Shown: piece after piece, positions 35,926 to 44,463 of the stretch
Numbering within the stretch: the first letter of the stretch is position 1
Layout of the letters: each line of letters starts with the position of its first letter
From: 2-12-FULL-35-23 sp965196985
GTDB taxonomy: Bacteria > Pseudomonadota > Gammaproteobacteria > UBA12402
Assembly (NCBI GenBank): GCA_965196985.1
Contig: CBDALO010000164.1
Coordinates: 1 to 64,000 of the forward strand
Length of the DNA stretch: 64,000 nt
Reading direction: 5' to 3'
Translations under genes and position numbers: made by a program
Notes under the pieces: model-generated
Seen by the model: the letters and a program-made list of their open reading frames with translations, nothing else
Told to the model about the DNA's origin: nothing
Database searches by the model: none

Positions 35926-36257
35926 ATAAAACATATGACGATTTAGCGGAACTAAAAGCGCAATGGTTGGAAGATCCTATTGGCGATCTTTATAGCGGAC
36001 TGACAGAAGGATTTGAAGAATATAGAGAGCTTTTGTATTTATTTCAAGAAGCATCAGAGGAATGCTGGAGAATACGGTCACTTATCAAACGACTTGATCA
36101 ACAGATCGACGCTATTAAAAAAGAAACAGAAATTGATGAACTGATCGCAACAAGGGAGTTAGTTAATAATCAGCTTAATCACTTTTTTCACTCTGCATTT
36201 AGTGAATCAGATTCAGTTGATAGTCGCATTAGAAAAAGACTTTTAATTGATTATTGA
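35922..36257 (+). CDS. Small acidic helical protein between 40-bp repeats
   Basis: A 111-residue, mostly helical, acidic protein with coiled-coil potential (IRSLIKRLDQQIDAIKKETE). No signal peptide, no membrane segment, no recognised family. It has a strong ribosome site, AAGGAGA. The gene is flanked by two identical 40-bp repeats, so it looks like a cassette inserted by duplication between the 2H gene and virB2. Recombination between the repeats would remove it cleanly and leave virB2 with the same ribosome site. Function is unknown; an inner regulator or entry-exclusion role cannot be judged. Confidence 0.65.
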   Translation: MNKTYDDLAELKAQWLEDPIGDLYSGLTEGFEEYRELLYLFQEASEECWRIRSLIKRLDQQIDAIKKETEIDELIATRELVNNQLNHFFHSAFSESDSVDSRIRKRLLIDY

Positions 36258-36263
36258 TTCAAT

Positions 36264-36303
36264 CGATAACTAATTTTTTAAACTGCAAGGAGACTGCAAA
36301 TGA
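36264..36303 (+). repeat. 40-bp direct repeat, copy 2
   Basis: Identical to 35886-35925; 378 bp apart. It supplies the ribosome site and start codon of virB2. Confidence 0.92.
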
Positions 36304-36632
36304 GAAGTAAATTAACAAAGCTATTCAAGCTAAAAAACACCCTTTTAAAATCAGCAAGATTTCGCCGAAGCCTAGCGTCTTTGCTGGTGATCTGCTTAAC
36401 GCCCTGTTTGGCGTTTGCGAGTGATACTGGCAGCGTGGCAACCATTATCAGCAATGTTTTAACTTATCTCACCGGCTCAGTGGGTACAGCGATTTGTACG
36501 CTAGTCATTGTTGGTGCTGGTTTTCTGTGTTTTATTGGAAAAGTACCAAGAACCTACCTTGTGGCTATTGTAATTGGTATTGCCATTATATTTAGCGCGT
36601 CAACGATTATGTCGGCGATTACGGGGTTTTAG
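36300..36632 (+). CDS. virB2: VirB2/TrbC-type major pilin
   Basis: A 110-residue prepilin. It has a long basic leader and a hydrophobic signal (SLASLLVICLTPCLAFA, cleavage likely after AFA, residue ~40). Two transmembrane segments follow (VGTAICTLVIVGAGFLCFI and TYLVAIVIGIAIIFSASTI) around a short polar loop (GKVPRT). This is the standard VirB2 layout: the mature subunits assemble into the conjugative pilus. It directly precedes virB3 with 1 bp between, as in VirB operons. Confidence 0.88.
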   Translation: MRSKLTKLFKLKNTLLKSARFRRSLASLLVICLTPCLAFASDTGSVATIISNVLTYLTGSVGTAICTLVIVGAGFLCFIGKVPRTYLVAIVIGIAIIFSASTIMSAITGF

Positions 36633-36633
36633 T

Positions 36634-36921
36634 ATGCAAGAAGACTTAATCCTTTCATTGGTTTTTAAAGGCTTGGCGAAACCAGCACAAATACTGGGCG
36701 TTGATTACAACTGTTTTTTTGTGAACTGCTTAATAGTGGTGCTGGTTTTTATGCAAATGAAAAACTTTTTATACGCTTTGCTCATTGTGCCTTTGCATTT
36801 GCTTGGCTGGATTCTGTGTAAATTCGATAAGCATATTTATCGGATTATTTGGGTGAAGTGCTTGATTGGTCGAACCGACAATAAAAGCCTGTGGAAATGT
36901 CAAAGTTACGAGGTATTTTAA
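36634..36921 (+). CDS. virB3: VirB3-type inner-membrane protein
   Basis: A 95-residue protein. The N-terminal part is KGLAKPAQILGVDYNCFFVN, typical of VirB3 (a short motif before the first membrane segment), followed by one or two transmembrane segments (residues ~28-65) and a basic tail. VirB3 works with the VirB4 ATPase in pilus assembly. The ATG at 36634 lies just after the virB2 stop. A longer frame starting inside virB2 is a read-through of another frame. The stop abuts the virB4 ATG. Confidence 0.88.
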   Translation: MQEDLILSLVFKGLAKPAQILGVDYNCFFVNCLIVVLVFMQMKNFLYALLIVPLHLLGWILCKFDKHIYRIIWVKCLIGRTDNKSLWKCQSYEVF

Positions 36922-39429
36922 ATGGAACTGGAATCATTAAAACTCGCCAAAAATGAAACGCCGGTGAGTAAACACTTACCGATTACGCATTTCAATGAGC
37001 CGACAATCTTTGAATGTCGTAATGGTCAGATCGGTTGCACGCTTAAAGTCAAAGGTGTGCCTTTTCATCCGGTCAATAATGATGAGCTGAACCACTACAA
37101 GCGGGTTAAACATCATGCGGTCTGTTTGCTCGGTGAAGAGTTTTACATTATTGAGCATACCTTTCGGCGTAAGCTGGATATTCATTTGGACGGTGAGTTT
37201 GCCGAACCGTTTACAAAAAAAGTAAACGATACGTACCACAAGCAATTTAAAGACACTCAGCTTTATGCGAATGAGCTGTACATTACGATTCTGTACAAAG
37301 GGATTGATTCTGGCCTATTTGGTAAGCTGATCAATGGGTTTCAAACGCTGTTTAATAAAGCGGTTAAGCAAGCACGCGAAGAATACCGGCTTAAAACCAT
37401 CGGCAAACTAAAAAAAGCCGTGCAGCAATTTAAAGTGACGCTCTCAGGTTTTGGTACACAGCTTTTGGGTGAGCGTGACGAAGAACTCGGTTATTCAGAA
37501 CTGATGGCGTTTCACGGTGCATTTGTGAATGCACTCGAAATGATTCCGTTTAAAGGCACACCGTTTGCCAGTCCCATTATTCAAGGGGTCGATCAGGCGA
37601 AAAAAGCCTTCAACCTCTATCCGCACGGCAATCTTGCCAATTACCTGCCAGCGCACCGCTTGTTTTTTGATAATTACATCGAGTTTAAACGCTCGCATGA
37701 CCAATCACGCTTTGGTGCGATGCTCTCACTAAAGGAGTACGGCAGTGAGTCATCCTCGATTATGCTTGATGCTTTGCTACATTTAGATTGCGAATTTATC
37801 TACACTAATAGCTTTGGGGTTGAGCCGAATGACGTGGGGCAAAAAAAGATTTGTAAGCAAATTATTCGCCTCGAAAACTCCAACGACCCTGCAATTTCAC
37901 AACTAGAAGAACTCGAAGTATGTCGTGATGATTTAGCGTCTAGCCGTCTCAAGGTTGGCTATCATCACAATACCTTAATGTTACTTGCCGATGACTTAGA
38001 GCACTTGCAAGAGCTGGTGAATAAAGCGATTAAAGTGTACAGCGACATTGCTTATGTTTTGGTTCAGGAAACCATTGGCATGGAAGCTGCGTTTTGGGCG
38101 CAAATACCGGCGAATCAAAAGTACATTGCCCGCTCCAGTTTAGTGACTTCACAAAACTTTGTGGATTTTTGCCCGCTGCATAATTATCGCACCGGCTATC
38201 GGGATGGGAACCATTTAGGCAGCGCGGTGACAATTATTGAAACCCCTTCCAAGTCACCTCTGTTTTTTAATTTTCATTTACAAGGCAGTGGGTCAAGCAA
38301 CGACTTGACGCCTGGACATACGTTAATTATTGGCGGGAATGGTTCAGGGAAAACCGTTTTGATGGGTTTTATGGACAGTCAAATGAGTCGTTACGGTGGG
38401 CGATCATTTTTCTTTGATCGGGATCGCAGCATTGAGATTTACGTGCGAGCATGTGAAGGCACGTACTCCGTCATTAGCCCTAAATATCCTGAGCAATGCC
38501 AATTTAACCCGTTTTGGTTAGAGGATAGCCCAACTAATCGCGCTTTCTTAAAAAAATGGATCGGGCAATTAGTGATGCGTGAAGGCGAAACTCAATTGCC
38601 CGCAACCATTAATAGTCAATTATGTGATTGTATTGATTATGCGTACGAGTCATTGGCAAAAGAGAATCGAAACCTTGCGACAGCGACTAAGTTACTGCCG
38701 ATTGATTTTGAACGCCGAAGTGAGCTTAACCAATGGCTGCGCGGTGAAGGCGTGCGTAATGACGGGCAATACGCTTATCTGTTTGATCATCAAACGGATT
38801 GCTTAGACATTCAAACCAGCAAGGTTGGTTTTGATTTGACTCACTTGCTTGGCAAGGATAAATCCAATGCGGTGCTCACTTCGGTGTGCATGTATTTAAT
38901 GCACCGCATTAAAACCTCCTTAGATGGCCAGCGCGTCAGTATTTATATGGATGAGGCTTGGTCGTTGTTAAACAATCCGTATTGGATTGATCGCCTCGAA
39001 GAAGACTTACCGACCTTTCGCAAATTTAACGCGCATGTGGTGTTTGCAACCCAATCACCAAGCTCAATTATTGAGTCTGCGGTGCGCTCGCAAATTTTTG
39101 ATAACGGCGCAACCAACATTTTCTCGTGCAACAACAAAGCCGATTATGACAAGCATTATCAATTTTTTGGCATAACGGCGAGTGAGTTTGATTTTATTAA
39201 GCACACGCCTAAAGAGCTTCGCCAATTTCTTTATAAGCAAGACAACGAGAGCGCAATTTGTAAATTAAATTTGGCTGGCATGGAAGACGAACTCGCGGTG
39301 TTTTCTGCCAATACCAAAACCTGCGAAATGCTCGACAAGATTCGAGCTGAGGTGGGCAATAACCCAGAAGACTGGTTGCCTGTTTTTCAACAAAGACGTA
39401 AGAGTCAGGAGAATGGCTATGTTGAGTAA
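36922..39429 (+). CDS. virB4: VirB4 T4SS ATPase
   Basis: An 835-residue cytoplasmic/inner-membrane ATPase. Walker A GGNGSGKT is at residues 471-478, and Walker B with following glutamate (VSIYMDEAW) is at ~673-681. The later motif FATQSPSSIIESA also fits VirB4. It energises pilus biogenesis and substrate transfer. Length and motif spacing match intact family members. It starts directly after virB3, and its end overlaps the next small gene (ATG inside the last codons), a sign of translational coupling. Confidence 0.96.
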   Translation: MELESLKLAKNETPVSKHLPITHFNEPTIFECRNGQIGCTLKVKGVPFHPVNNDELNHYKRVKHHAVCLLGEEFYIIEHTFRRKLDIHLDGEFAEPFTKKVNDTYHKQFKDTQLYANELYITILYKGIDSGLFGKLINGFQTLFNKAVKQAREEYRLKTIGKLKKAVQQFKVTLSGFGTQLLGERDEELGYSELMAFHGAFVNALEMIPFKGTPFASPIIQGVDQAKKAFNLYPHGNLANYLPAHRLFFDNYIEFKRSHDQSRFGAMLSLKEYGSESSSIMLDALLHLDCEFIYTNSFGVEPNDVGQKKICKQIIRLENSNDPAISQLEELEVCRDDLASSRLKVGYHHNTLMLLADDLEHLQELVNKAIKVYSDIAYVLVQETIGMEAAFWAQIPANQKYIARSSLVTSQNFVDFCPLHNYRTGYRDGNHLGSAVTIIETPSKSPLFFNFHLQGSGSSNDLTPGHTLIIGGNGSGKTVLMGFMDSQMSRYGGRSFFFDRDRSIEIYVRACEGTYSVISPKYPEQCQFNPFWLEDSPTNRAFLKKWIGQLVMREGETQLPATINSQLCDCIDYAYESLAKENRNLATATKLLPIDFERRSELNQWLRGEGVRNDGQYAYLFDHQTDCLDIQTSKVGFDLTHLLGKDKSNAVLTSVCMYLMHRIKTSLDGQRVSIYMDEAWSLLNNPYWIDRLEEDLPTFRKFNAHVVFATQSPSSIIESAVRSQIFDNGATNIFSCNNKADYDKHYQFFGITASEFDFIKHTPKELRQFLYKQDNESAICKLNLAGMEDELAVFSANTKTCEMLDKIRAEVGNNPEDWLPVFQQRRKSQENGYVE

Positions 39430-39688
39430 GTTTTTCGATAAAACGCTGTTAGTGACTGTGTTGTTTGGCCTAGTAGTCATTTCATACAGCTATTCCATGA
39501 TTGTTTTAGTACCTCAGCGAGTAGGTGATTTATCGCAACAGGCGATTAATCACAAAATCGCGCAAGTGATCGCCAAACGTGAGGCGTTGCAACATCAGTA
39601 TGAAAACCAACGCCATCGCTATGACGTGCTAACCGGTGGCGATGCTTCGTTCTGTCTTTTAAGCAACGGGCAATTAATCAATGAGTAA
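39419..39688 (+). CDS. Small membrane protein, tandem paralogue 1
   Basis: An 89-residue protein with one N-terminal hydrophobic segment (LLVTVLFGLVVISYSYSMIV) followed by an alpha-helical polar region. AGGAG lies eight bases before the ATG at 39419, which overlaps the virB4 end. The segment YSYSMIVLVPQRVGDL is shared with the next gene product (YGYSMVVLVPENLGNL), so the two are tandem duplicates. They precede virB5 and resemble a truncated VirB5-type export signal plus helix. They may be minor pilus or periplasmic partners. Confidence 0.75.
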   Translation: MLSKFFDKTLLVTVLFGLVVISYSYSMIVLVPQRVGDLSQQAINHKIAQVIAKREALQHQYENQRHRYDVLTGGDASFCLLSNGQLINE

Positions 39689-39929
39689 ACGATCTTTTAC
39701 CTCAAAGCGATTGATTAAGACACTTTGTTTGTCTGCTGTCTTATTAGGCGCATCACTAAGCTATGGGTATTCCATGGTTGTTTTAGTGCCTGAGAACTTA
39801 GGCAATTTATTTCAACAGTCTCAAGTGATGGAACAGCAACTTGCAACGCTGAATGCGAAGTACGAAGCATTGCACAGTCAATGCCAAACAAAACAACCCA
39901 CTCTTAACAACAAAGGAAAGCAGCAATGA
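39681..39929 (+). CDS. Small membrane/periplasmic protein, tandem paralogue 2
   Basis: An 82-residue protein with a basic leader, a hydrophobic segment (LCLSAVLLGASLSYGYSMVV) and a helical tail (MEQQLATLNAKYEALHSQC). It overlaps both neighbours by 4-8 bp. It is paralogous to the preceding product. The helix after the VLVPENLGNLFQQ stretch resembles the start of VirB5 (LHQLSTQYEILQRQYN), so it may derive from the virB5 5' end. Role unknown; likely part of the same machine. Confidence 0.75.
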   Translation: MSKRSFTSKRLIKTLCLSAVLLGASLSYGYSMVVLVPENLGNLFQQSQVMEQQLATLNAKYEALHSQCQTKQPTLNNKGKQQ

Positions 39930-40654
39930 AAACGAAACGTATTATCACAACTTTACTCTCAACCTTCTTACTCAGTGTTTCAATGACGAGTCATGCAATG
40001 TTGGTTGAAGACCCAACCGAGTGGGCGAAAACGTTAGAAGTGCTTCACCAGTTAAGTACGCAATATGAGATATTGCAGCGTCAGTACAATATGGTGACGA
40101 ATCAATTTAATCAGCTCAAGCAACAATACGGCGCAATTACGGGTAACTACGGTTGGGGAAATTTACATAATTCCTTGAGCGATTTAGAGCATGAGCGCGA
40201 GTTTACGGCGAGCAAATGGCACGATGCGCTCAATGGCTTATCGGGTGGCAACCCTGCTCGTTTCAATCAATTGCTGTCACTTTACAAGCAAAGCCATCGC
40301 ACACTCGATACTAACGTTTATGCGAAAGGGGCTGATAAGCAACTGGCCGTGATGTATCAAAACGAAGTCAAGACCAACCAAGCGAGTGCAACCACGGCAA
40401 CCTACGAGTTTAACGACATTAACAAGCATTTAAAAATGCTCTATGACCTTGGTCAACAGATCGAGAACTCTAAAAAAAATAATGATCTTAAATCAGCCAT
40501 TGATTTAAATTCGCGGATTAATTTAGAGATTGGTTATATCAACGCCGAAGAAGTCCGCATGACCACCATCCTTAACCAACAACTTGCACAGCTTCAAGCC
40601 TCACGTATCGCGCTTGAAAGTGAGGCGAGCCAATTTAATCAAGCAGGAGAGTAA
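39926..40654 (+). CDS. virB5: VirB5/TrbJ-type minor pilus protein
   Basis: A 242-residue secreted helical protein. The signal peptide is MKTKRIITTLLSTFLLSVSMTSHA (24 residues). The mature part begins MLVEDPTEWAKTLEVLHQLS and contains long coiled-coil helices with Q-rich heptads, as in VirB5/TrbJ. In Agrobacterium, VirB5 sits at the pilus tip and aids recipient contact. Its 5' end overlaps the preceding gene by 4 bp (ATGA). Confidence 0.85.
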   Translation: MKTKRIITTLLSTFLLSVSMTSHAMLVEDPTEWAKTLEVLHQLSTQYEILQRQYNMVTNQFNQLKQQYGAITGNYGWGNLHNSLSDLEHEREFTASKWHDALNGLSGGNPARFNQLLSLYKQSHRTLDTNVYAKGADKQLAVMYQNEVKTNQASATTATYEFNDINKHLKMLYDLGQQIENSKKNNDLKSAIDLNSRINLEIGYINAEEVRMTTILNQQLAQLQASRIALESEASQFNQAGE

Positions 40655-40656
40655 AA

Positions 40657-40803
40657 ATGAAAAAGCTAATCAGCAGTTTAATGATACTAACCGTTGTCGC
40701 GGTCTTAGCAGGGTGTGCGAGTAACAACCTCAACGCGCCTTGTCCTAACTTTGGTGGGACATGTGATAAGACACCGATTAACTCGTGGAACTATACCAAG
40801 TAA
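40657..40803 (+). CDS. virB7: VirB7-type small lipoprotein
   Basis: A 48-residue lipoprotein. The signal sequence ends in a lipobox LAGC with Cys20, and the short mature part contains CPNFGGTCDKTPINSWNYTK. Small lipoproteins at this position, between virB5 and virB6, anchor the outer-membrane core made with VirB9 and VirB10. AGGAGAG precedes the ATG at 40657. It is short and easily missed, but its position and lipobox make it convincing. Confidence 0.85.
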   Translation: MKKLISSLMILTVVAVLAGCASNNLNAPCPNFGGTCDKTPINSWNYTK

Positions 40804-40809
40804 GTGAGC

Positions 40810-41826
40810 ATGACGATGAGCGCACCGTTTTATACGACCTTAGTCACCGATCTGTTACAAAAAGCGGATCACTTTGTCACGAGCTACGTGTATGCCGGTT
40901 ATCACAGCCTTGCTTTATTTGTTGGTGTGCCGGTGGGATTAGTGACGGCGTTGTATCTTGTCGTGCTTGGGGTCGGGATTGCATTAGGTTCCGTGAAAGT
41001 GGATGTGCGAACCTTTACCAAGTCGTGCATTAAGATCGGCATCATTTACACGGTCATTTTTAATTGGTCGTTTATCAGCTATTACTTTATTGGGTTAGTC
41101 AATGCAATGATAGGTGGGGCAGGGGATGCGTTGATTGCTGCGAATCCGTTTCACCTACCGGCAAGCGGTGGATTGAATGGCGCGATGCAAGCGACACTTA
41201 ACGACTTCATCCAAATTGGCAATAGCTTATTTAGCATTGGTGGGATTCACAACATCGGCGCACTGATTGATGGGGTGATTATCCTAGGTTTTGGGATGTT
41301 GATTGTCGGGATTGGTTTGCTAGAGCTCATCCTCGCTAAGGTGATGCTGGCGATTCTTTTTGTGTTTACCCCGTTAATGGTGTTCGGCACGTACTTTCAG
41401 TGGGGGCAGAGTGTTTTTTACCGCTGGTTTCAAGCCATCATCGGGATGGGCTTAATGCAATTGTTTGTGGTCGCAGCCTTAGTGTTTGCGATTACGCTGT
41501 CTTACGCATGGATTGCCCCGCAATTAACCCACCCCGCACTTAATATTGGCAACATCGGCACATTGCCGTTAGTCATCCTTGGGATTTTAAGCCTTGCGCT
41601 CGTAATAAAAGCTGCGTTGCTCGCTCAAAACCTAGGTGGTGTTGTGGCAAGCTCCGCAGCCACCGCGATGCTTGCTGGCATGATTGGTTATGCCGTAGGG
41701 AATGCAGTGAAGGCAGCCATGCTTGTTGCCGGCCCCGCTGGACTCGCAATGACAGGGGCGAGGTTGGCTGCGAAGGGTGGACTCAAGGCGGGTAAGTTTA
41801 TGACGGGTTTAAAAGATAAAAAATAA
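40810..41826 (+). CDS. virB6: VirB6-type inner-membrane protein, copy 1
   Basis: A ~338-residue polytopic protein with about seven transmembrane segments. It carries the VirB6/TrbL-like features: a periplasmic loop (MIGGAGDALIAANPFHL) and the central region WGQSVFYRWFQAIIGMGLMQ. VirB6 forms part of the transport channel. Possible starts are GTG 40804, ATG 40810 and ATG 40816, none with a clear ribosome site. It is about 50 percent alike to the next gene, so the pair is a tandem duplication. Confidence 0.9.
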   Translation: MTMSAPFYTTLVTDLLQKADHFVTSYVYAGYHSLALFVGVPVGLVTALYLVVLGVGIALGSVKVDVRTFTKSCIKIGIIYTVIFNWSFISYYFIGLVNAMIGGAGDALIAANPFHLPASGGLNGAMQATLNDFIQIGNSLFSIGGIHNIGALIDGVIILGFGMLIVGIGLLELILAKVMLAILFVFTPLMVFGTYFQWGQSVFYRWFQAIIGMGLMQLFVVAALVFAITLSYAWIAPQLTHPALNIGNIGTLPLVILGILSLALVIKAALLAQNLGGVVASSAATAMLAGMIGYAVGNAVKAAMLVAGPAGLAMTGARLAAKGGLKAGKFMTGLKDKK

Positions 41827-41871
41827 GGAGCAATTGAATGATGACAACGAATCAACAAAAGGAGAGGAATA

Positions 41872-42927
41872 ATGTTAGCTGATTCACCACCGTTTTATAC
41901 CACAATCGTTTCAAACTTAATGGATCACGTTAACGTGTTATTGAATAGCTATGTGTTTAATGGCTATCAAGCATTAAGTAACTACTTGGCGATGCCGGTG
42001 TTCCTGATTACGACCTTATCAATTGTCATTTTAGGCTTTGGGGTCATGCTGGGATCGGTCAAAGTCAATATCAATGTGTTTGGTAAGTTCTGTATCAAAA
42101 TCGGCATCATTTACACGGTGATTTATAACTGGGGCTTTGTGAGTTATTACTTTATTGGGCTGGTCAATTCAATGATAGGTGGTGCTGGTGATGCGTTGAT
42201 TGCAGCAAATCCGTTTCACACCATTCCCGCGCAAGGCATTACCGGCGCGATGCAGCTTACGTTGAATGAATTTACTCAGGTTGGTAATAAAATCTTTAGT
42301 GTTGGTGGTTATACCAGCATTGCACCTTTATTTGATGGGCTTCTTATCTGGTTTTTTGGGTATGTGATTATCGGGCTTGGGTTAATGGAAATTTTACTCG
42401 CCAAACTCTTGTTAGCTATTTTGTTTGTCTTCACGCCCTTAATTGTATTGAGCTGTTATTTTAAATGGGGTCAAAGCATTTTTGATCGTTGGCTAGGGGC
42501 AATCATTGGGTGCGGGCTGGTGCAATTGTTTGTGACGGTTGCGCTCAGTTTTGCGTTATCCATTGCTTACTGGTGGGTCGATGCACATGTACATTCTAAA
42601 GCTATTGGTATAGGAAGTGTTGGAACACTCCCCGTTGTGATTATCGGACTGCTCTGCATCGGAATGATTCTCAAGGCCACCAGCTTGGCGCAAAACCTAG
42701 GCGGAACCATTTCAACCAGCTCCGGTATGGCCATGATGTCGGGTGTGGTCGGTGGTGCAATGGGCGCAGCCGGACGCGCAAGGGATGCCGGAAGGCGTGC
42801 GGGTGGTCATGTGAAAAAACACGCGGGCAGAGTGGCTCGTCATACGTACGGTGCAATTTCTGAAAACGTCATGGGCGTGGCATCCAGCATTAAAGGCTTT
42901 ATGAACAACCGAAAGAAAGGGGGTTAA
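41872..42927 (+). CDS. virB6: VirB6-type inner-membrane protein, copy 2
   Basis: A 351-residue paralogue of the preceding VirB6. It shares KIGIIYTVIYNWGFVSYYFI, MIGGAGDALIAANPFH and WGQSIFDRWLGAIIG. About seven membrane segments are followed by a longer, strongly basic C-terminal tail (RARDAGRRAGGHVKKHAGRV) not present in copy 1. GGAGAGGA precedes the ATG. Two or more VirB6 homologues in tandem are known in Rickettsiales. Here the tail suggests a specialised cytoplasmic contact. Confidence 0.9.
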   Translation: MLADSPPFYTTIVSNLMDHVNVLLNSYVFNGYQALSNYLAMPVFLITTLSIVILGFGVMLGSVKVNINVFGKFCIKIGIIYTVIYNWGFVSYYFIGLVNSMIGGAGDALIAANPFHTIPAQGITGAMQLTLNEFTQVGNKIFSVGGYTSIAPLFDGLLIWFFGYVIIGLGLMEILLAKLLLAILFVFTPLIVLSCYFKWGQSIFDRWLGAIIGCGLVQLFVTVALSFALSIAYWWVDAHVHSKAIGIGSVGTLPVVIIGLLCIGMILKATSLAQNLGGTISTSSGMAMMSGVVGGAMGAAGRARDAGRRAGGHVKKHAGRVARHTYGAISENVMGVASSIKGFMNNRKKGG

Positions 42928-42930
42928 GTG

Positions 42931-43668
42931 ATGAAGAAGCAAGACAACGCAACAACGAACCAGTCGGAGTATTTTAAGACGGCGCGTTCTTGGGCAGACG
43001 ATATTTATTCGTCAACCTTAGCAAGCCGTAATCGCTATAAGCTTGCATTTTTAGTGAGTGCGGGCTTAGTGGCGTTATTGGCCTTGTGCATTATGGTCAT
43101 GGTTCCGTTGCAGCGCACTGAATTAGTGATCGCGCACGAAGGGCAAGGCGGTTATGTCTGGATATCCACGACACATGATCATATGAAGATGCCCGCAACA
43201 TGGGCGCGTACGCAAGCGGAGATTGCTCACTACATCACAACACGTGAATCGTACCACCCGAATTTATACCATCACCAAACCAGTGAGGTGGCACTACTCA
43301 GCTCGCCTGACGTGCAAGCCGGTTATGAAGCCTCGCAAGCCAGTGATAACGCTGAGGCTCCGATTAATGTGTTGAAGGTGAAAGGGTATCGTACGGTGCA
43401 AATTCAAAACATTTTACCGCTCGATTCAGCGAGTAAGAACACGAAGACCAACCACGACCACACCAACATTGCACAAGTGAATTATACCGTCACCGATCAC
43501 CTGTTTGGTCGTGCGGGCGGGGTTAAAACACCTTATTCCGCTATCGTTTCGTGGCAGTACAGTGGTGTGCCTAGTTCGCCAGAAGGCAAGTTGGAAGACT
43601 GGGACGGTTTCCAGATTACTAAATATCAAACGCAAGCTTCGGCGAATGCGTCAACCAATTCATATTAA
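42931..43668 (+). CDS. virB8: VirB8 inner-membrane scaffold
   Basis: A ~245-residue bitopic protein. A cytoplasmic N-terminus (FKTARSWADDIYSSTLASRN) is followed by one membrane segment (LAFLVSAGLVALLALCIMVM, residues ~39-58) and a periplasmic NTF2-like domain (GYVWISTTHDHMKMPATWAR onward). VirB8 links the inner-membrane complex to the core channel. GGGGG lies before the ATG at 42931, after a possible GTG at 42928. It overlaps the next frame start region by a few bases. Confidence 0.92.
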   Translation: MKKQDNATTNQSEYFKTARSWADDIYSSTLASRNRYKLAFLVSAGLVALLALCIMVMVPLQRTELVIAHEGQGGYVWISTTHDHMKMPATWARTQAEIAHYITTRESYHPNLYHHQTSEVALLSSPDVQAGYEASQASDNAEAPINVLKVKGYRTVQIQNILPLDSASKNTKTNHDHTNIAQVNYTVTDHLFGRAGGVKTPYSAIVSWQYSGVPSSPEGKLEDWDGFQITKYQTQASANASTNSY

Positions 43669-43682
43669 TGGGGAGAGAAGGA

Positions 43683-44462
43683 ATGAAAAAAACAGTATTA
43701 ACTTTATTAACGTTAAGTACCGTACTACTTGCAGGGCAAGCAATGGCCACTCAACAGCCAGTGAAGCTGGCGAGCGATTCACGCATCGAGGTGGCCTCGT
43801 ATTCACCGACTAATGTCGTACCGATTAATGGGACAACCTTTACCACCACGCAAGTGACGTTCGGTAAGGATGAGTTTATCGAAGACGTACAAAACGGGGA
43901 TTCAGCAGCGTGGATGGTCAGCATTAATAAAGGCTTGCCGAACATGCTGTTCTTAAAGCCCACCGCGTATAACTCGAAAACCAATATGGTCGTGGTGACG
44001 AATAAGCACACCTATTACTTTACCTTAGCCTCGAATGCCGAAGGCAAGGGCAGTACGGCCAAGGCCACTTACGCGCTGCATTTTATTTATCCTGTTGAAA
44101 GACAGGCGCGGTTAGCGAAAGCCTTACATTTTAAACGCCAACAAAAGCAAGCGGATCTTTCGCACTTTAAAAATCCCAAGGCAATGAATTGGGATTATTC
44201 CTTTAATGGCGATAAAAGCATCATGCCGTTACATGTGTTTGATGACGGTAAGTTTACTTATTTGCAATTACGCCCTAATCAGCCTGTGCCCGCACTCTTT
44301 GTGGTAACGAGTCCTAATGGCAAAGAATCCGTGGTCAATTATCGCCAACGCGGGCAAACGATGGTGATTCAACGGACTGCGCCACAATTTACCCTGCGTC
44401 AAGGCAAAGATCATGTGGCGAGCATTTTTAACAATCGCTTAATTGCGAAGTTAAGGGGGTAA
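43683..44462 (+). CDS. virB9: VirB9 outer-membrane core protein
   Basis: A 259-residue exported protein. The signal peptide is MKKTVLTLLTLSTVLLAGQAMA. The mature part has the VirB9 N-terminal domain (AWMVSINKGLPNMLFLKPTA, NMVVVTNKHTYYFTLASN) and the C-terminal beta domain (PLHVFDDGKFTYLQLRPNQP). It builds the outer-membrane ring with VirB7 and VirB10. The start at 43683 follows GAGAAGGA; an in-frame ATG at 43668 would put five extra residues before the signal peptide. Confidence 0.94.
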   Translation: MKKTVLTLLTLSTVLLAGQAMATQQPVKLASDSRIEVASYSPTNVVPINGTTFTTTQVTFGKDEFIEDVQNGDSAAWMVSINKGLPNMLFLKPTAYNSKTNMVVVTNKHTYYFTLASNAEGKGSTAKATYALHFIYPVERQARLAKALHFKRQQKQADLSHFKNPKAMNWDYSFNGDKSIMPLHVFDDGKFTYLQLRPNQPVPALFVVTSPNGKESVVNYRQRGQTMVIQRTAPQFTLRQGKDHVASIFNNRLIAKLRG

Positions 44463-44463
44463 C

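Noticed and set aside
41839..41883. 14-codon open frame overlapping the start of the second virB6 gene
   Set aside because: It could be a coupling leader, but is too short to support and has no clear ribosome site.
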